Part shown: in pieces, positions 52,699 to 59,700 of the stretch
How positions within the stretch are numbered: position 1 is the stretch's first letter
Layout of the letters: each line of letters starts with the position of its first letter
NCBI GenBank assembly: GCA_038246545.1
Contig: JBBRVW010000011.1
Coordinates: 35,225 to 99,224, forward strand
DNA from: JBBRVW01 sp038246545
GTDB lineage: Bacteria > Actinomycetota > Actinomycetes > JACCUZ01
Length of the DNA: 64,000 bases
Direction of reading: 5' to 3'
The notes under the pieces: model-generated
Databases searched by the model: none
What the model was told of the DNA's origin: nothing
Seen by the model: only the letters and a program-made list of their open reading frames with translations
Made by a program: the position numbers and the translations under genes

Positions 52699-53120
52699 GA
52701 CGCACATCCCTTGCAGCGGCCGTACACGGCGAAGTGCGCGACGTCGGTCTGGAAGCCGTGCCGGTCGGCCAGTGACGCGACCAGGTGGTCGGCGAGCGCG
52801 ACATCGGTCTCGATGACCGCGCCGCAGTCGCGGCACACCAGGTGCAGGTGGTCGATGTCGCCCGCTGCGTGGTACGTCGGCGCACCGTGGCCGAGGTGCG
52901 CGTGGGTGACGAGGCCGAGCGCCTCGAGCAGCTCGAGGGTGCGGTAGACGGTCGACAGGTTCACGCCCGTGGCGGTGGCCTGCACCTCGGCGCAGATCTC
53001 GTCCGGCGTGCAGTGCGCGAGCCGGGTCACGGCGTCGAGCACCAGCTGTCGCTGCGGGGTGATGCGGTAGCCCTTGGCGCGCAGCGTCGCGGGCAGGTCG
53101 GGGGCGCCCACGCCGGTCAC
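52695..53120 (-). CDS. Fur-family metalloregulator (possibly nickel-type Nur)
   Basis: A 141-residue regulator. The winged helix reads YRITPQRQLVLDAV and VNLSTVYRTLELLEALGLV. Metal and dimer residues include HLHLVCRDCG and the C-terminal GRCKGCAS, giving two CxxC zinc pairs. The type (Fe, Zn, Ni or peroxide) cannot be fixed by eye. The neighbourhood of ygfZ and nitrobindin resembles, from memory, that of Streptomyces Nur. GTG 53120 overlaps the nitrobindin stop. Confidence 0.88.
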   Translation of the reverse strand: MTGVGAPDLPATLRAKGYRITPQRQLVLDAVTRLAHCTPDEICAEVQATATGVNLSTVYRTLELLEALGLVTHAHLGHGAPTYHAAGDIDHLHLVCRDCGAVIETDVALADHLVASLADRHGFQTDVAHFAVYGRCKGCAS

Positions 53121-53608
53121 GTGCGCTTCAGCGTGGCGGACAGGTGCGGCTGCAGCGGTTGACCCATGGCGGCCATGTCGTAGGCCCACAGCAGGTCGCC
53201 CTTCACCAGGCCGTACAGCCGGTGGCCGGCGGTGTAGTCCTTGGCGGTCTGCGTCCGCGCGACCGCGTCGGTGCTCAGCTCGATCTTCGCGCCGTCGGCG
53301 GTGCCGACCCAGATCTCGACGTACCCCGTGGGGTGCGCGAGGAGCACCTCGAGCGAGCCGTCGGCCTCGGGCCGCCAGTAGCCGGTCTCCTGCGCGAGCG
53401 GTCGTACCTCGGCGCCGTCGTCGTCGAGCAGCCAGCTGCGGCTCAGGTGGTGCACGAACGGCTTGCCCGGCAGCTCGCTGAAGGTGACCTCCTGGCTGAA
53501 CCGGAACTCCGGCACGGACGGGTAGCCGCCGACTCCGACGCCGCGCCAGGTGCCGAGCAGCCACGACACCGGCACAACCTGCAGCGGCATGTCCGCGCGG
53601 ATCTCCAC
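53117..53608 (-). CDS. Nitrobindin-like heme-binding beta-barrel protein
   Basis: A 163-residue protein of the FABP-like DUF1794 family. The signature GTWRGVGVGGYP is at the N-terminus. The C-terminal LQPHLSATLKR holds the probable heme-ligating histidine. Nitrobindins bind ferric heme and react with peroxynitrite or NO. GTG 53608 has AGGAGG 11 bases upstream, inside the end of a small membrane-protein gene; ATG 53590 is an alternative. Confidence 0.88.
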   Translation of the reverse strand: MEIRADMPLQVVPVSWLLGTWRGVGVGGYPSVPEFRFSQEVTFSELPGKPFVHHLSRSWLLDDDGAEVRPLAQETGYWRPEADGSLEVLLAHPTGYVEIWVGTADGAKIELSTDAVARTQTAKDYTAGHRLYGLVKGDLLWAYDMAAMGQPLQPHLSATLKRT

Positions 53609-53614
53609 GGGGGG

Positions 53615-53746
53615 TCAGTCCTCCTGCGCGCTCGGCGTCGCCCGGTCGCCGGTGGCGGTCCAGAGCTTCTGAACGACCCATCCCGCGACGCCCGCCACGA
53701 GGACGAACGCCGCCACGAGGACCAGGGTCACGACGGAGGCGAGCAC
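53615..53746 (-). CDS. 43-residue single-pass membrane protein
   Basis: A short frame with one hydrophobic helix (VVTLVLVAAFVLVAGVAGWV) followed by a basic and polar tail ending TPSAQED. GTG 53746 lies exactly six bases after the -10 TAGAGT (53753-53758 on the minus strand), so it is probably leaderless and first in the nitrobindin-fur-ygfZ operon. Its last codons contain the ribosome site of nitrobindin, so the two are coupled. Confidence 0.65.
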   Translation of the reverse strand: MLASVVTLVLVAAFVLVAGVAGWVVQKLWTATGDRATPSAQED

Positions 53747-53755
53747 CCGACCACT

Positions 53756-54349
53756 CTACGTCGCCGGCGTGCCCCGCCCCGGAACCTGCGCACGCCACCG
53801 GTCGGCGGTGATGCTGTGCACGACGGCCGGGAACGTCACGCCGTCCTCGGCCAGCTCGGCGTCGTGGTCCCACACCATGCCGAGGCGTCGCATGACGGCG
53901 ATGCTGCGGACGTTGGGCGGGTCGCGGTCGGTGGTGGAGATCACCCGGTCGAGGCCCAGCGTGCCGAACCCGTGGTCCAGCCAGGCCCGGGCCGCCTCGG
54001 TGGCGTAGCCGTGCCCCCAGTGCTCGCGGGCGAGCCGCCAGGCGATCTCGACGTCGTCGGGGTACCAGTCGGGCAGCCGGTGCAGCCCGCAGAAACCCAG
54101 GAAGGCGCCGTCCGACCGGCGCTCCACCGCGAGCAGCCCGAGCCGTTCCTCCTCCCACAGCCCGTCGGCGTACGCCGCGATCGCGTCCGACTCCGCGCGC
54201 GGCACCGCCACGCCACCCAGGAACTCGACGACCTCCGGGTCGGCGTTCAGCGCGGCGAAGGGCTCGAGGTCGTCGGCCCGCCAGGTGCGCAGCAGCAGCC
54301 GCTCGGTCGAGAGCACTGTTGTCCCCCTCCAGCAGCCTTGGTCGGTCAT
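53756..54349 (-). CDS. GNAT N-acetyltransferase (RimJ/RimL-like)
   Basis: A 197-residue acetyltransferase. It has LSTERLLLRTWRADDLEPF, FLGFCGLHRLPDWYPDD, and the acetyl-CoA motif EHWGHGYATEAARAWLD. DRDPPNVRSIAVMRRLGM closes the fold. The stop codon TAG lies inside the -10 of the next operon. It is a paralogue in type of the gene at 38238. The target is unknown. Confidence 0.88.
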   Translation of the reverse strand: MTDQGCWRGTTVLSTERLLLRTWRADDLEPFAALNADPEVVEFLGGVAVPRAESDAIAAYADGLWEEERLGLLAVERRSDGAFLGFCGLHRLPDWYPDDVEIAWRLAREHWGHGYATEAARAWLDHGFGTLGLDRVISTTDRDPPNVRSIAVMRRLGMVWDHDAELAEDGVTFPAVVHSITADRWRAQVPGRGTPAT

Positions 54350-54365
54350 GCCGCCACCCTGGCGG

Positions 54366-54896
54366 TCAGCCGGTGACCGGGCAATGCCGCCAGAGGCCCC
54401 GGTCACGGGCCTGCGCAACGTCCTCGGCCCGCTGGAGGTACGCCGCGTGCGCTACCTGCGGCCGGTACGGGTAGGCCGTGGCTGCACCGCGCCGGACGAG
54501 GACGCCCTGGACGAAGCGGCCGTCCGGCAGCCAGACGTCCCAGAGCTCGCGGTCGTACCGGTCGCGCCGGCCGCCGGCCTGGTACGCCGCGGTGACCCGG
54601 GTCCCGGCGGGGAGCAGCCGCGTGAGCAACGCCGACGACTCGGGGCCCCAGCACTCGACCGGGTAGTCGGGCCGCACCGACTCGGGTGCGTCGACGCCGA
54701 TCAGCCGGACCCGCAGGCGCTCGCCCGCCCGCACCGCGATGAGGGTGTCGCCGTCGACGACGCGGTCGACGCGCGCGTGGAACGCCCCTGCCGGGGCGGC
54801 GATCCCCGTCGGCGCGGCGTACGACGCCGACGTGCCGGCGCAGCCCACCAGGGCCAGCACCATCCCGACAAGAACCAGCCCCCGCCGACGACTCAT
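54366..54896 (-). CDS. Lipoprotein thermonuclease (SNase-like)
   Basis: A 176-residue exported nuclease. The signal ends in LALVGCAG (lipid-modified Cys19). The OB-fold SNase core has RVVDGDTLIAV, VRLIGVDAPES with catalytic Arg and Asp, and YDRELWDVWLPDG with the second Arg. The RGLW-type end (RDRGLWRHC) is also typical. It would degrade DNA or RNA at the cell surface. ATG 54896 was chosen to give a proper signal peptide. Confidence 0.9.
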   Translation of the reverse strand: MSRRRGLVLVGMVLALVGCAGTSASYAAPTGIAAPAGAFHARVDRVVDGDTLIAVRAGERLRVRLIGVDAPESVRPDYPVECWGPESSALLTRLLPAGTRVTAAYQAGGRRDRYDRELWDVWLPDGRFVQGVLVRRGAATAYPYRPQVAHAAYLQRAEDVAQARDRGLWRHCPVTG

Positions 54897-54940
54897 ACGG
54901 TCATCATCGGCGGGGGCCGGCACGTTCTTCAGCGACGCGC

Positions 54941-55240
54941 TCAGACGAGCGCAACCTCGACCTCGGCCACCTCACCGCGCTGGGCGACGACGGTGCGGTC
55001 GACGGGCTGTGCCTTCGGTGCCAGGGTGCGCAGCGTCCAGGTGCCGGGCGCCGCGAAGAAGCGGAACTGCCCGGTCGCGGAGGTCGGCACCTCGGCGGTG
55101 AACTCGCCGCCGCCGTCGAGCAGCCGCACGTACGCGCCCGAGACGGGCGAGCCGTCACGCAGCACGACGCCCTGCACAACGGCCTCGTCGGTCAGGTCGA
55201 GCCCCTCGGTGGAAGGGCCGCCGGCCTTGGCGCCGCACAT
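54941..55240 (-). CDS. DUF1416 protein
   Basis: A 99-residue beta-sandwich-like protein (GSPVSGAYVRLLDGGGEF, FRFFAAPGTWTLRTLA). It belongs to an actinobacterial family nearly always encoded after the sulfurtransferase. MCGAKAGG at the start carries a cysteine. ATG 55240 shares one base with the sulfurtransferase stop (TGATG). The role is unknown but tied to sulfur transfer by context. Confidence 0.9.
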   Translation of the reverse strand: MCGAKAGGPSTEGLDLTDEAVVQGVVLRDGSPVSGAYVRLLDGGGEFTAEVPTSATGQFRFFAAPGTWTLRTLAPKAQPVDRTVVAQRGEVAEVEVALV

Positions 55241-56079
55241 CAGGACTGCTCGCCGAGCGCGATCGGCACGCCGACCAGGGAGCCCCACTCGGTCCACGAG
55301 CCGTCGTAGTTCTTGACGTTCGGCTGGCCGAGCAGCTCGTGCAGGACGAACCAGGTGTGCGCCGACCGCTCGCCGATGCGGCAGTAGGCGATGGTGTCCT
55401 TCGACAGGTCGACACCCTTGTCGGCGTAGAGCGTCGTGAGCTCGTCGTCGGTCTTGAACGTGCCGTCGTCGTTCGCGGCCTGCGACCACGGGATGTTCGC
55501 CGCGGTCGGGATGTGGCCGGGCCGCTGCGACTGCTCCTGCGGCAGGTGCGCAGGGGCGAGCAGCTTGCCGGAGAACTCGTCGGGGCTGCGCACGTCGACC
55601 AGGTTCTTCTGGCCGATGGCCGCCTCGACCTCGTCGCGGAACGCGCGGATCGAGCGGTCCTGCTCCTGCGCTGTGTACGTCGTCGCCGGCCGGTCGACGG
55701 TCTCGTCGACGAGCTCGCGGGAGTCCAGCTCCCACTTCTTGCGACCGCCGTCGAGCAGCCGGACGTCGCGGTGGCCGTAGAGCGTGAAGTACCAGTAGGC
55801 GTAGGAGGCGAACCAGTTGTTGTTGCCGCCGTAGAGGACGACGGTCTGGTCGTTGCCGATGCCCTTGGCCGACAGCAGCGCCTCGAACTGCTCCTTGCTC
55901 ACGAAGTCGCGACGGACCGGGTCTTGCAGGTCCTTCTTCCAGTCGAGGCGAACCGCGCCCCTGATGTGGTTCTTGTCGTAGGCCGCCGTGTCCTCGTCGA
56001 CCTCGACGAGGACGGTCGTCGGGTCGTCGAGCTTGCTCTCCACCCAGTCGGCGTCGACCAGTGCTGTGTCCCGGCTCAT
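55240..56079 (-). CDS. Thiosulfate sulfurtransferase (two-domain rhodanese)
   Basis: A 279-residue rhodanese. The first domain (10-125) lacks a catalytic Cys (VVLYGGNNNWFASY). The second has active Cys233 in AYCRIGERSAHTWF, the CRxGxRS loop of thiosulfate sulfurtransferases. It corresponds to CysA/SseA-type proteins of mycobacteria. ATG 56079 overlaps the DUF4395 stop by four bases. The operon is preceded by a cysteine-containing leader peptide. Confidence 0.94.
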   Translation of the reverse strand: MSRDTALVDADWVESKLDDPTTVLVEVDEDTAAYDKNHIRGAVRLDWKKDLQDPVRRDFVSKEQFEALLSAKGIGNDQTVVLYGGNNNWFASYAYWYFTLYGHRDVRLLDGGRKKWELDSRELVDETVDRPATTYTAQEQDRSIRAFRDEVEAAIGQKNLVDVRSPDEFSGKLLAPAHLPQEQSQRPGHIPTAANIPWSQAANDDGTFKTDDELTTLYADKGVDLSKDTIAYCRIGERSAHTWFVLHELLGQPNVKNYDGSWTEWGSLVGVPIALGEQS

Positions 56080-56555
56080 GCGTGGACCTCCGAACGGATT
56101 GCTGTGGCGGCCCGCGGGTTGGGGACCGTGCGTGCGATGGGGTTGCTGCGACGCAGCAGCAGGTAGGCCTCGCAACCGAGGCAGACGCCAAAGGCGGCGT
56201 TGAGGAAAGCCGCTGCCAGCGCCGCGGCGGTGGCGACCAGGGTCACGCCCGCCGTCGGAAGTGCCAGCCCGGCGAGCGCGACGAGGGTGAAGAGGAGCCC
56301 GACCGTCTGGGCGAACCGGAGCGGCCGGGCGTCCTCGAGCTCGGCCGGCGGCGCGAGACGGGGCCGGACGAGCCGGCCGTAGGCGACGCCGTACGGCGAG
56401 CGGCCGGCGACGCCGAGAGCGAAGACGGCGGCCTGGGCGACGAGCAGCCACGACCAGCCGGTCGCGAGCGCGACGGCGAGGACCAGCGTGGTGAGGGCGG
56501 CGCCGACGCGCGGACCGCGCGGGTCGACCAGCGAAGGAAGTGCCGAGGACGGCAT
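56076..56555 (-). CDS. DUF4395 membrane protein
   Basis: A 159-residue protein with about four hydrophobic helices. It starts with the family's PRGPRVGAALTTLVLAVAL. A conserved cysteine pair occurs in FGVCLGCEAYLLLRR, suggesting thiol chemistry or metal binding at the membrane. It is the first structural gene of the sulfur operon, 42 bases after the leader peptide stop. The function is unknown. Confidence 0.9.
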   Translation of the reverse strand: MPSSALPSLVDPRGPRVGAALTTLVLAVALATGWSWLLVAQAAVFALGVAGRSPYGVAYGRLVRPRLAPPAELEDARPLRFAQTVGLLFTLVALAGLALPTAGVTLVATAAALAAAFLNAAFGVCLGCEAYLLLRRSNPIARTVPNPRAATAIRSEVHA

Positions 56556-56597
56556 GAGGTGCTCCTGACGGAAGCGGGACGGACGGGTCGTCTGGTG

Positions 56598-56672
56598 TCA
56601 GGAAGCAGGACAGAGCGCGGCAGCGACACGCAGCAGGTCCACTGCGCGTCGCCGGGTCAGCTCTGTGCTCAC
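56598..56672 (-). CDS. 24-residue leader peptide for the sulfur operon
   Basis: GTG 56672 begins a 24-residue peptide: MSTELTRRRAVDLLRVA, then AALCPAS and stop. The RRxVDLLRV...C pattern is that of the actinobacterial leader peptides linked to cysteine-responsive attenuation. A -10 (TAGCAT, 56680-56685) lies seven bases before the GTG, so it is leaderless and translated first. Ribosome pausing at the late Cys codon would control the DUF4395-sulfurtransferase operon. The mechanism is inferred from related systems. Confidence 0.75.
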   Translation of the reverse strand: MSTELTRRRAVDLLRVAAALCPAS

Positions 56673-56731
56673 GCCGTCGATGCTAGACCTGTCCACGCCT
56701 CGGCACGACCATGTCCACCTTCTGAGACCCG

Positions 56732-57178
56732 TCATCCGACCGCCTCGCCCAGCGCCGCCAGCACGTCGGCCTTGCGGGGCTGCCCGCTGGCCCGGCGTAC
56801 GACGGCACCGGAGGCGTCGAGGACCAGCACCGTGGGGGTGCGCCGGACGTCGAGCCGGCGGACCAGCTCGAGGTGGCTCTCGGCGTCGACCTCCACGTGC
56901 GCGACACCGGGGAGCATCGAGCTGACCTCGTCCAGGATCCGGCGGGTGGCGCGGCAGGGCTGGCAGAAGGCGGAGGAGAACTGCACCAGGGTGGCGCGCT
57001 CCCCCAGGTCGGTGCCAAGGTCGGCTGCCGCTAGCACGGTCCCGCCGTCGGAGCTCGTGCCGCCGCCGGGACGGACCGGGCGCGTCGAGCGACCGAGACG
57101 GCGGCCGGAGCGCTGCAGCCAGACGCCGAGCGCCGAGGCGACCACCAGGGTCACGGCAACGGCCACCAGTCCTCCCAC
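56732..57178 (-). CDS. Membrane-anchored thioredoxin-like protein
   Basis: A 148-residue protein. One N-terminal membrane helix (LVAVAVTLVVASALGVWLQ) and a basic linker precede a thioredoxin fold. The redox motif is Cys72-Gln-Pro-Cys75 (SSAFCQPCRATRRIL), with cis-Pro in RRTPTVLVLD. It probably faces the outside and reduces or oxidises thiols. The start is uncertain (GTG 57178, or GTG 57166). It sits next to the sulfur operon but has a separate transcript. Confidence 0.88.
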   Translation of the reverse strand: MGGLVAVAVTLVVASALGVWLQRSGRRLGRSTRPVRPGGGTSSDGGTVLAAADLGTDLGERATLVQFSSAFCQPCRATRRILDEVSSMLPGVAHVEVDAESHLELVRRLDVRRTPTVLVLDASGAVVRRASGQPRKADVLAALGEAVG

Positions 57179-57240
57179 GTCAACGGCCAACCACCTGTGC
57201 CCGCCCCGTGTTCCCGCGAGCCGGGCGCGCCGGTCAGCCG

Positions 57241-57960
57241 TCAGCCGAGCAGGACCCGGGCCAGCACGTACGTCGTCGGCGCCACGAGCAGTGCCGGCAG
57301 CACGGCCGGCAGCAGCGGGTGCGGTGCTGCGACCCGGTTCGCCAGCACGGTCCCGAGCCGGGCGGCGACGGCGGAACCGGCCGCCGCGACGAGGGCAGCC
57401 GGCAGGTCGAGCGCCGACTGCGCGGCCACGACCAGCGCCGCGACCCCGGTCACGACCGCCGCCGCTAAGGCCGAGGCCCCGCGCGGCAGGTGCAGCCGGC
57501 TGCCCGCGAGGTCGGCGGCCGGTGCCGCGGCCGTCGCCACCGCGGCCACGACGAGCAGCCCGGCCCCGTCCCGGTAGGCGTCGACCGCCAGCCATGCCGA
57601 CCCCAGACCCGTCAGGACCAGCGCGGACCCGGTGGCCGTGAGCGACCCGGTCAGCCCGTCGCGCCCGTCCCGCCGGACCAGCTGGAGCACGAGCGAGCCG
57701 AGCAGGGCCACCGCGAGCACCGGACCGACGTGCGCCAGGGGACGCGTCTCGTCGGACCGGAGCACCGCGACGTCCGCGGCCACCGCGGCCGCCGCGACCA
57801 GGACCTGTCCCGGCGTCGTCCGCGCGACGCCCAGCGCGGCGAACCAGGCCGCGGCCGTGAGCACCTGGACCAGCGCCACGGCGAGCAGCAGGACGACCGG
57901 GTCGGTGGCACCGCCGAGCACGAGGAGGAGCGCGAGACCGGCCGCCAGGGCCGCGCTCAC
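57241..57960 (-). CDS. Membrane protein, unknown
   Basis: A 239-residue, very hydrophobic protein with about seven helices (AALAAGLALLLVLGG, VVLLLAVALVQVLTAAAWF). I do not recognise the family. GTG 57960 overlaps the MoaD stop by four bases (GTGA), so it is translated after MoaD. A similar membrane gene accompanies MoaD beside glnR in Streptomyces, as far as I recall. Confidence 0.8.
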   Translation of the reverse strand: MSAALAAGLALLLVLGGATDPVVLLLAVALVQVLTAAAWFAALGVARTTPGQVLVAAAAVAADVAVLRSDETRPLAHVGPVLAVALLGSLVLQLVRRDGRDGLTGSLTATGSALVLTGLGSAWLAVDAYRDGAGLLVVAAVATAAAPAADLAGSRLHLPRGASALAAAVVTGVAALVVAAQSALDLPAALVAAAGSAVAARLGTVLANRVAAPHPLLPAVLPALLVAPTTYVLARVLLG

Positions 57961-58205
57961 CGGCTGCCGCCGGCGAAGGGTGGCAGCACCTCGACGGTCA
58001 CGCCGTCGGCCAGCGCGCTGTCGCGGCCGGTGCGCACACCGTCGACGAGGAAGCTCGCGACGCCGAGGACCCGGGCCAGCTCGGGGCCGTGCGCCTGCGC
58101 CGCCCGGTCGAGCACCTCGCCGAGCGTGGCGCCGGCGAACGGCTCCTCGGCCACGCCGGCGGCGGCCCGGGCGGCGGCCCAGTACCGCAGCGTTCCCTCC
58201 GCCAC
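57957..58205 (-). CDS. MoaD/ThiS-family ubiquitin-like sulfur carrier
   Basis: An 82-residue beta-grasp protein (TLRYWAAARAAAGVAEE, GVTVEVLPPFAGGSR). The Gly-Gly near the end is the site activated as thiocarboxylate, but two residues (Ser-Arg) follow it. It may need trimming or may not be a classical MoaD. GTG 58205 has AGGAGG upstream. No other molybdopterin or thiamine genes are in the window. Confidence 0.85.
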   Translation of the reverse strand: MAEGTLRYWAAARAAAGVAEEPFAGATLGEVLDRAAQAHGPELARVLGVASFLVDGVRTGRDSALADGVTVEVLPPFAGGSR

Positions 58206-58246
58206 GCCCTGCCTCCTCGTCGTCGATCGGCCCTGCCGGGCCTCGT

Positions 58247-58262
58247 GTGTCACCGATGTTTC
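58247..58262 (-). promoter_or_regulatory. Possible GlnR box
   Basis: On the minus strand GAAAC (58258-58262), six bases, then GACAC (58247-58251) resembles the GlnR pattern of GaAAc and gTnAc half-sites spaced by six. It lies between moaD and glnR, 95 bases before the glnR ATG. One half-site pair only; autoregulation is speculative. Confidence 0.3.
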
Positions 58263-58356
58263 GCCTGCGTAAAAGCCTTCTCGCCGACCGGACAGCAGGT
58301 GTCGGGAGAGCACCATCATGGTGAACTGGGCCGCAGCCGAGGGGAGTGGGGACGCG

Positions 58357-59097
58357 ATGAGCCAGCTGTTGCTGCTGACGAACACGTTGCAGCCGTCGAC
58401 CGAGGTGCTGCCCGCGCTCGGCCTGCTCTCGCACTCGCTGCGCGTCGCCCCGGCCGAGGCGTCGGCCCTGCTGGACGCCCCGCCGGCCGATGCGCTGCTG
58501 GTCGACGGCCGCCGCGACCTGCCGCACGTGCGCTCGCTGTGCCGGGTGCTGCGGACCACCGGCGTGGACTGCCCCGTCCTGCTCGTGGCCACCGAGGGCG
58601 GGCTGGCGGCCATGACCGCCGACTGGGGCATCGACGACGTCATCCTCGACACGGCCGGCCCCGCCGAGGTGGAGGCGCGGCTGCGACTGGCCATCGGCCG
58701 GCTCGCCGGGCGCTCCGGCGGCGACGCCGAGGCCACCGAGATCCGTCGCGGCGACGTGAGCATCGACGAGGCGACGTACACGGCGAAGGTCAAGGGCCGG
58801 GTGCTCGACCTGACGTACAAGGAGTTCGAGCTGCTCAAGTACCTCGCGCAGCACCCGGGCCGGGTCTTCAGCCGGGCCCAGCTGCTGCAGGAGGTCTGGG
58901 GCTACGACTACTACGGCGGCACCCGCACGGTCGACGTGCACGTCCGCCGGCTCCGGGCCAAGCTCGGCTCCGACCACGAGACGCTGATCGGCACCGTACG
59001 CAACGTGGGCTACCGGTTCGTGCTCCCGCGCGACCCCCAGGAGGCCGCCGTCCAGGCGCCGGCCCCCGCCCCCGCGCCCGCGCCGTTGCCTGCCTGA
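58357..59097 (+). CDS. glnR: Nitrogen regulator GlnR (orphan OmpR-family)
   Basis: A 246-residue regulator almost collinear with Streptomyces GlnR. It starts MSQLLLLTNTLQPSTEVLPA. Asp50 (ALLVDGRRDLP) is the atypical receiver residue. TADWGIDDVILDTAGPAEVE and the winged helix GGTRTVDVHVRRLRAKLG follow, ending in a Pro/Ala tail. GlnR controls ammonium assimilation genes and, in some species, carbohydrate importers. No partner kinase is encoded nearby. ATG 58357 has GGGGAG upstream. Confidence 0.94.
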   Translation: MSQLLLLTNTLQPSTEVLPALGLLSHSLRVAPAEASALLDAPPADALLVDGRRDLPHVRSLCRVLRTTGVDCPVLLVATEGGLAAMTADWGIDDVILDTAGPAEVEARLRLAIGRLAGRSGGDAEATEIRRGDVSIDEATYTAKVKGRVLDLTYKEFELLKYLAQHPGRVFSRAQLLQEVWGYDYYGGTRTVDVHVRRLRAKLGSDHETLIGTVRNVGYRFVLPRDPQEAAVQAPAPAPAPAPLPA

Positions 59098-59159
59098 GCC
59101 CCGGCACAGGTCACACCGCCGCGCCGTTTCGGCCCCGTGGCTGCGGGGACGGGTCGGGC

Positions 59160-59615
59160 ATGCTCACCTCCCTCGTCCGCGGGGCCGCTGCCGGCGCCGC
59201 CGGAACGACCGCACTGAACGGCGTCACCTCTCTCGACATGCTGCTCAGGGCGCGTCCTGCCAGCAGCACGCCGGAGGCGACGGTCGAGAAGTCGGCCGAG
59301 CTGGCCGGCGTCTCGATCCCCGGTGCGGGCGAGGACCGGGACAACCGGGTCTCGGCGCTCGGCGCCCTGACAGGCATCGCCACCGGCGTGGGAGTCGGTC
59401 TCGTCTACGGCGCCCTGACAGCCCGGCGCCGGCCTCCGGTCCTGGTCGGCGCGCTGGTCACGACCGTCGCCGCGCTCGCCGGGTCGAACGGCCCGATGAC
59501 CGCGCTCGGGATCACCGACCCGCGCACCTGGGGCACCACCGACTGGGTGAGCGACGTCGTCCCGCACGTCGCCTACGGGATGGTCACCGCGCTGACCCTG
59601 GGCACCGACCGCTGA
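59160..59615 (+). CDS. Small membrane-associated protein, unknown
   Basis: A 151-residue protein with Gly/Ala-rich hydrophobic stretches at 5-30, 72-95 and 100-120 (GIATGVGVGLVYGALTA). It ends GMVTALTLGTDR. ATG 59160 lacks a clear ribosome site. I do not recognise it. It converges with the nucleotidase gene across a strong terminator. Confidence 0.7.
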   Translation: MLTSLVRGAAAGAAGTTALNGVTSLDMLLRARPASSTPEATVEKSAELAGVSIPGAGEDRDNRVSALGALTGIATGVGVGLVYGALTARRRPPVLVGALVTTVAALAGSNGPMTALGITDPRTWGTTDWVSDVVPHVAYGMVTALTLGTDR

Positions 59616-59636
59616 CCCTCGCCGGGTCGTACGCAC

Positions 59637-59670
59637 GGCGCCCCCGCGAGCTTCTGCTCGCGGGGGCGCC
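59637..59670. terminator. Bidirectional terminator hairpin
   Basis: GGCGCCCCCGCGAGC (59637-59651) pairs perfectly with 59656-59670 around a TTCT loop. It lies between the convergent membrane-protein and nucleotidase genes, 22 and 31 bases from their stops, and can end both transcripts. Confidence 0.8.
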
Positions 59671-59700
59671 GTCGTGCTGCGTGCTGCTATCCCAGGTGGG

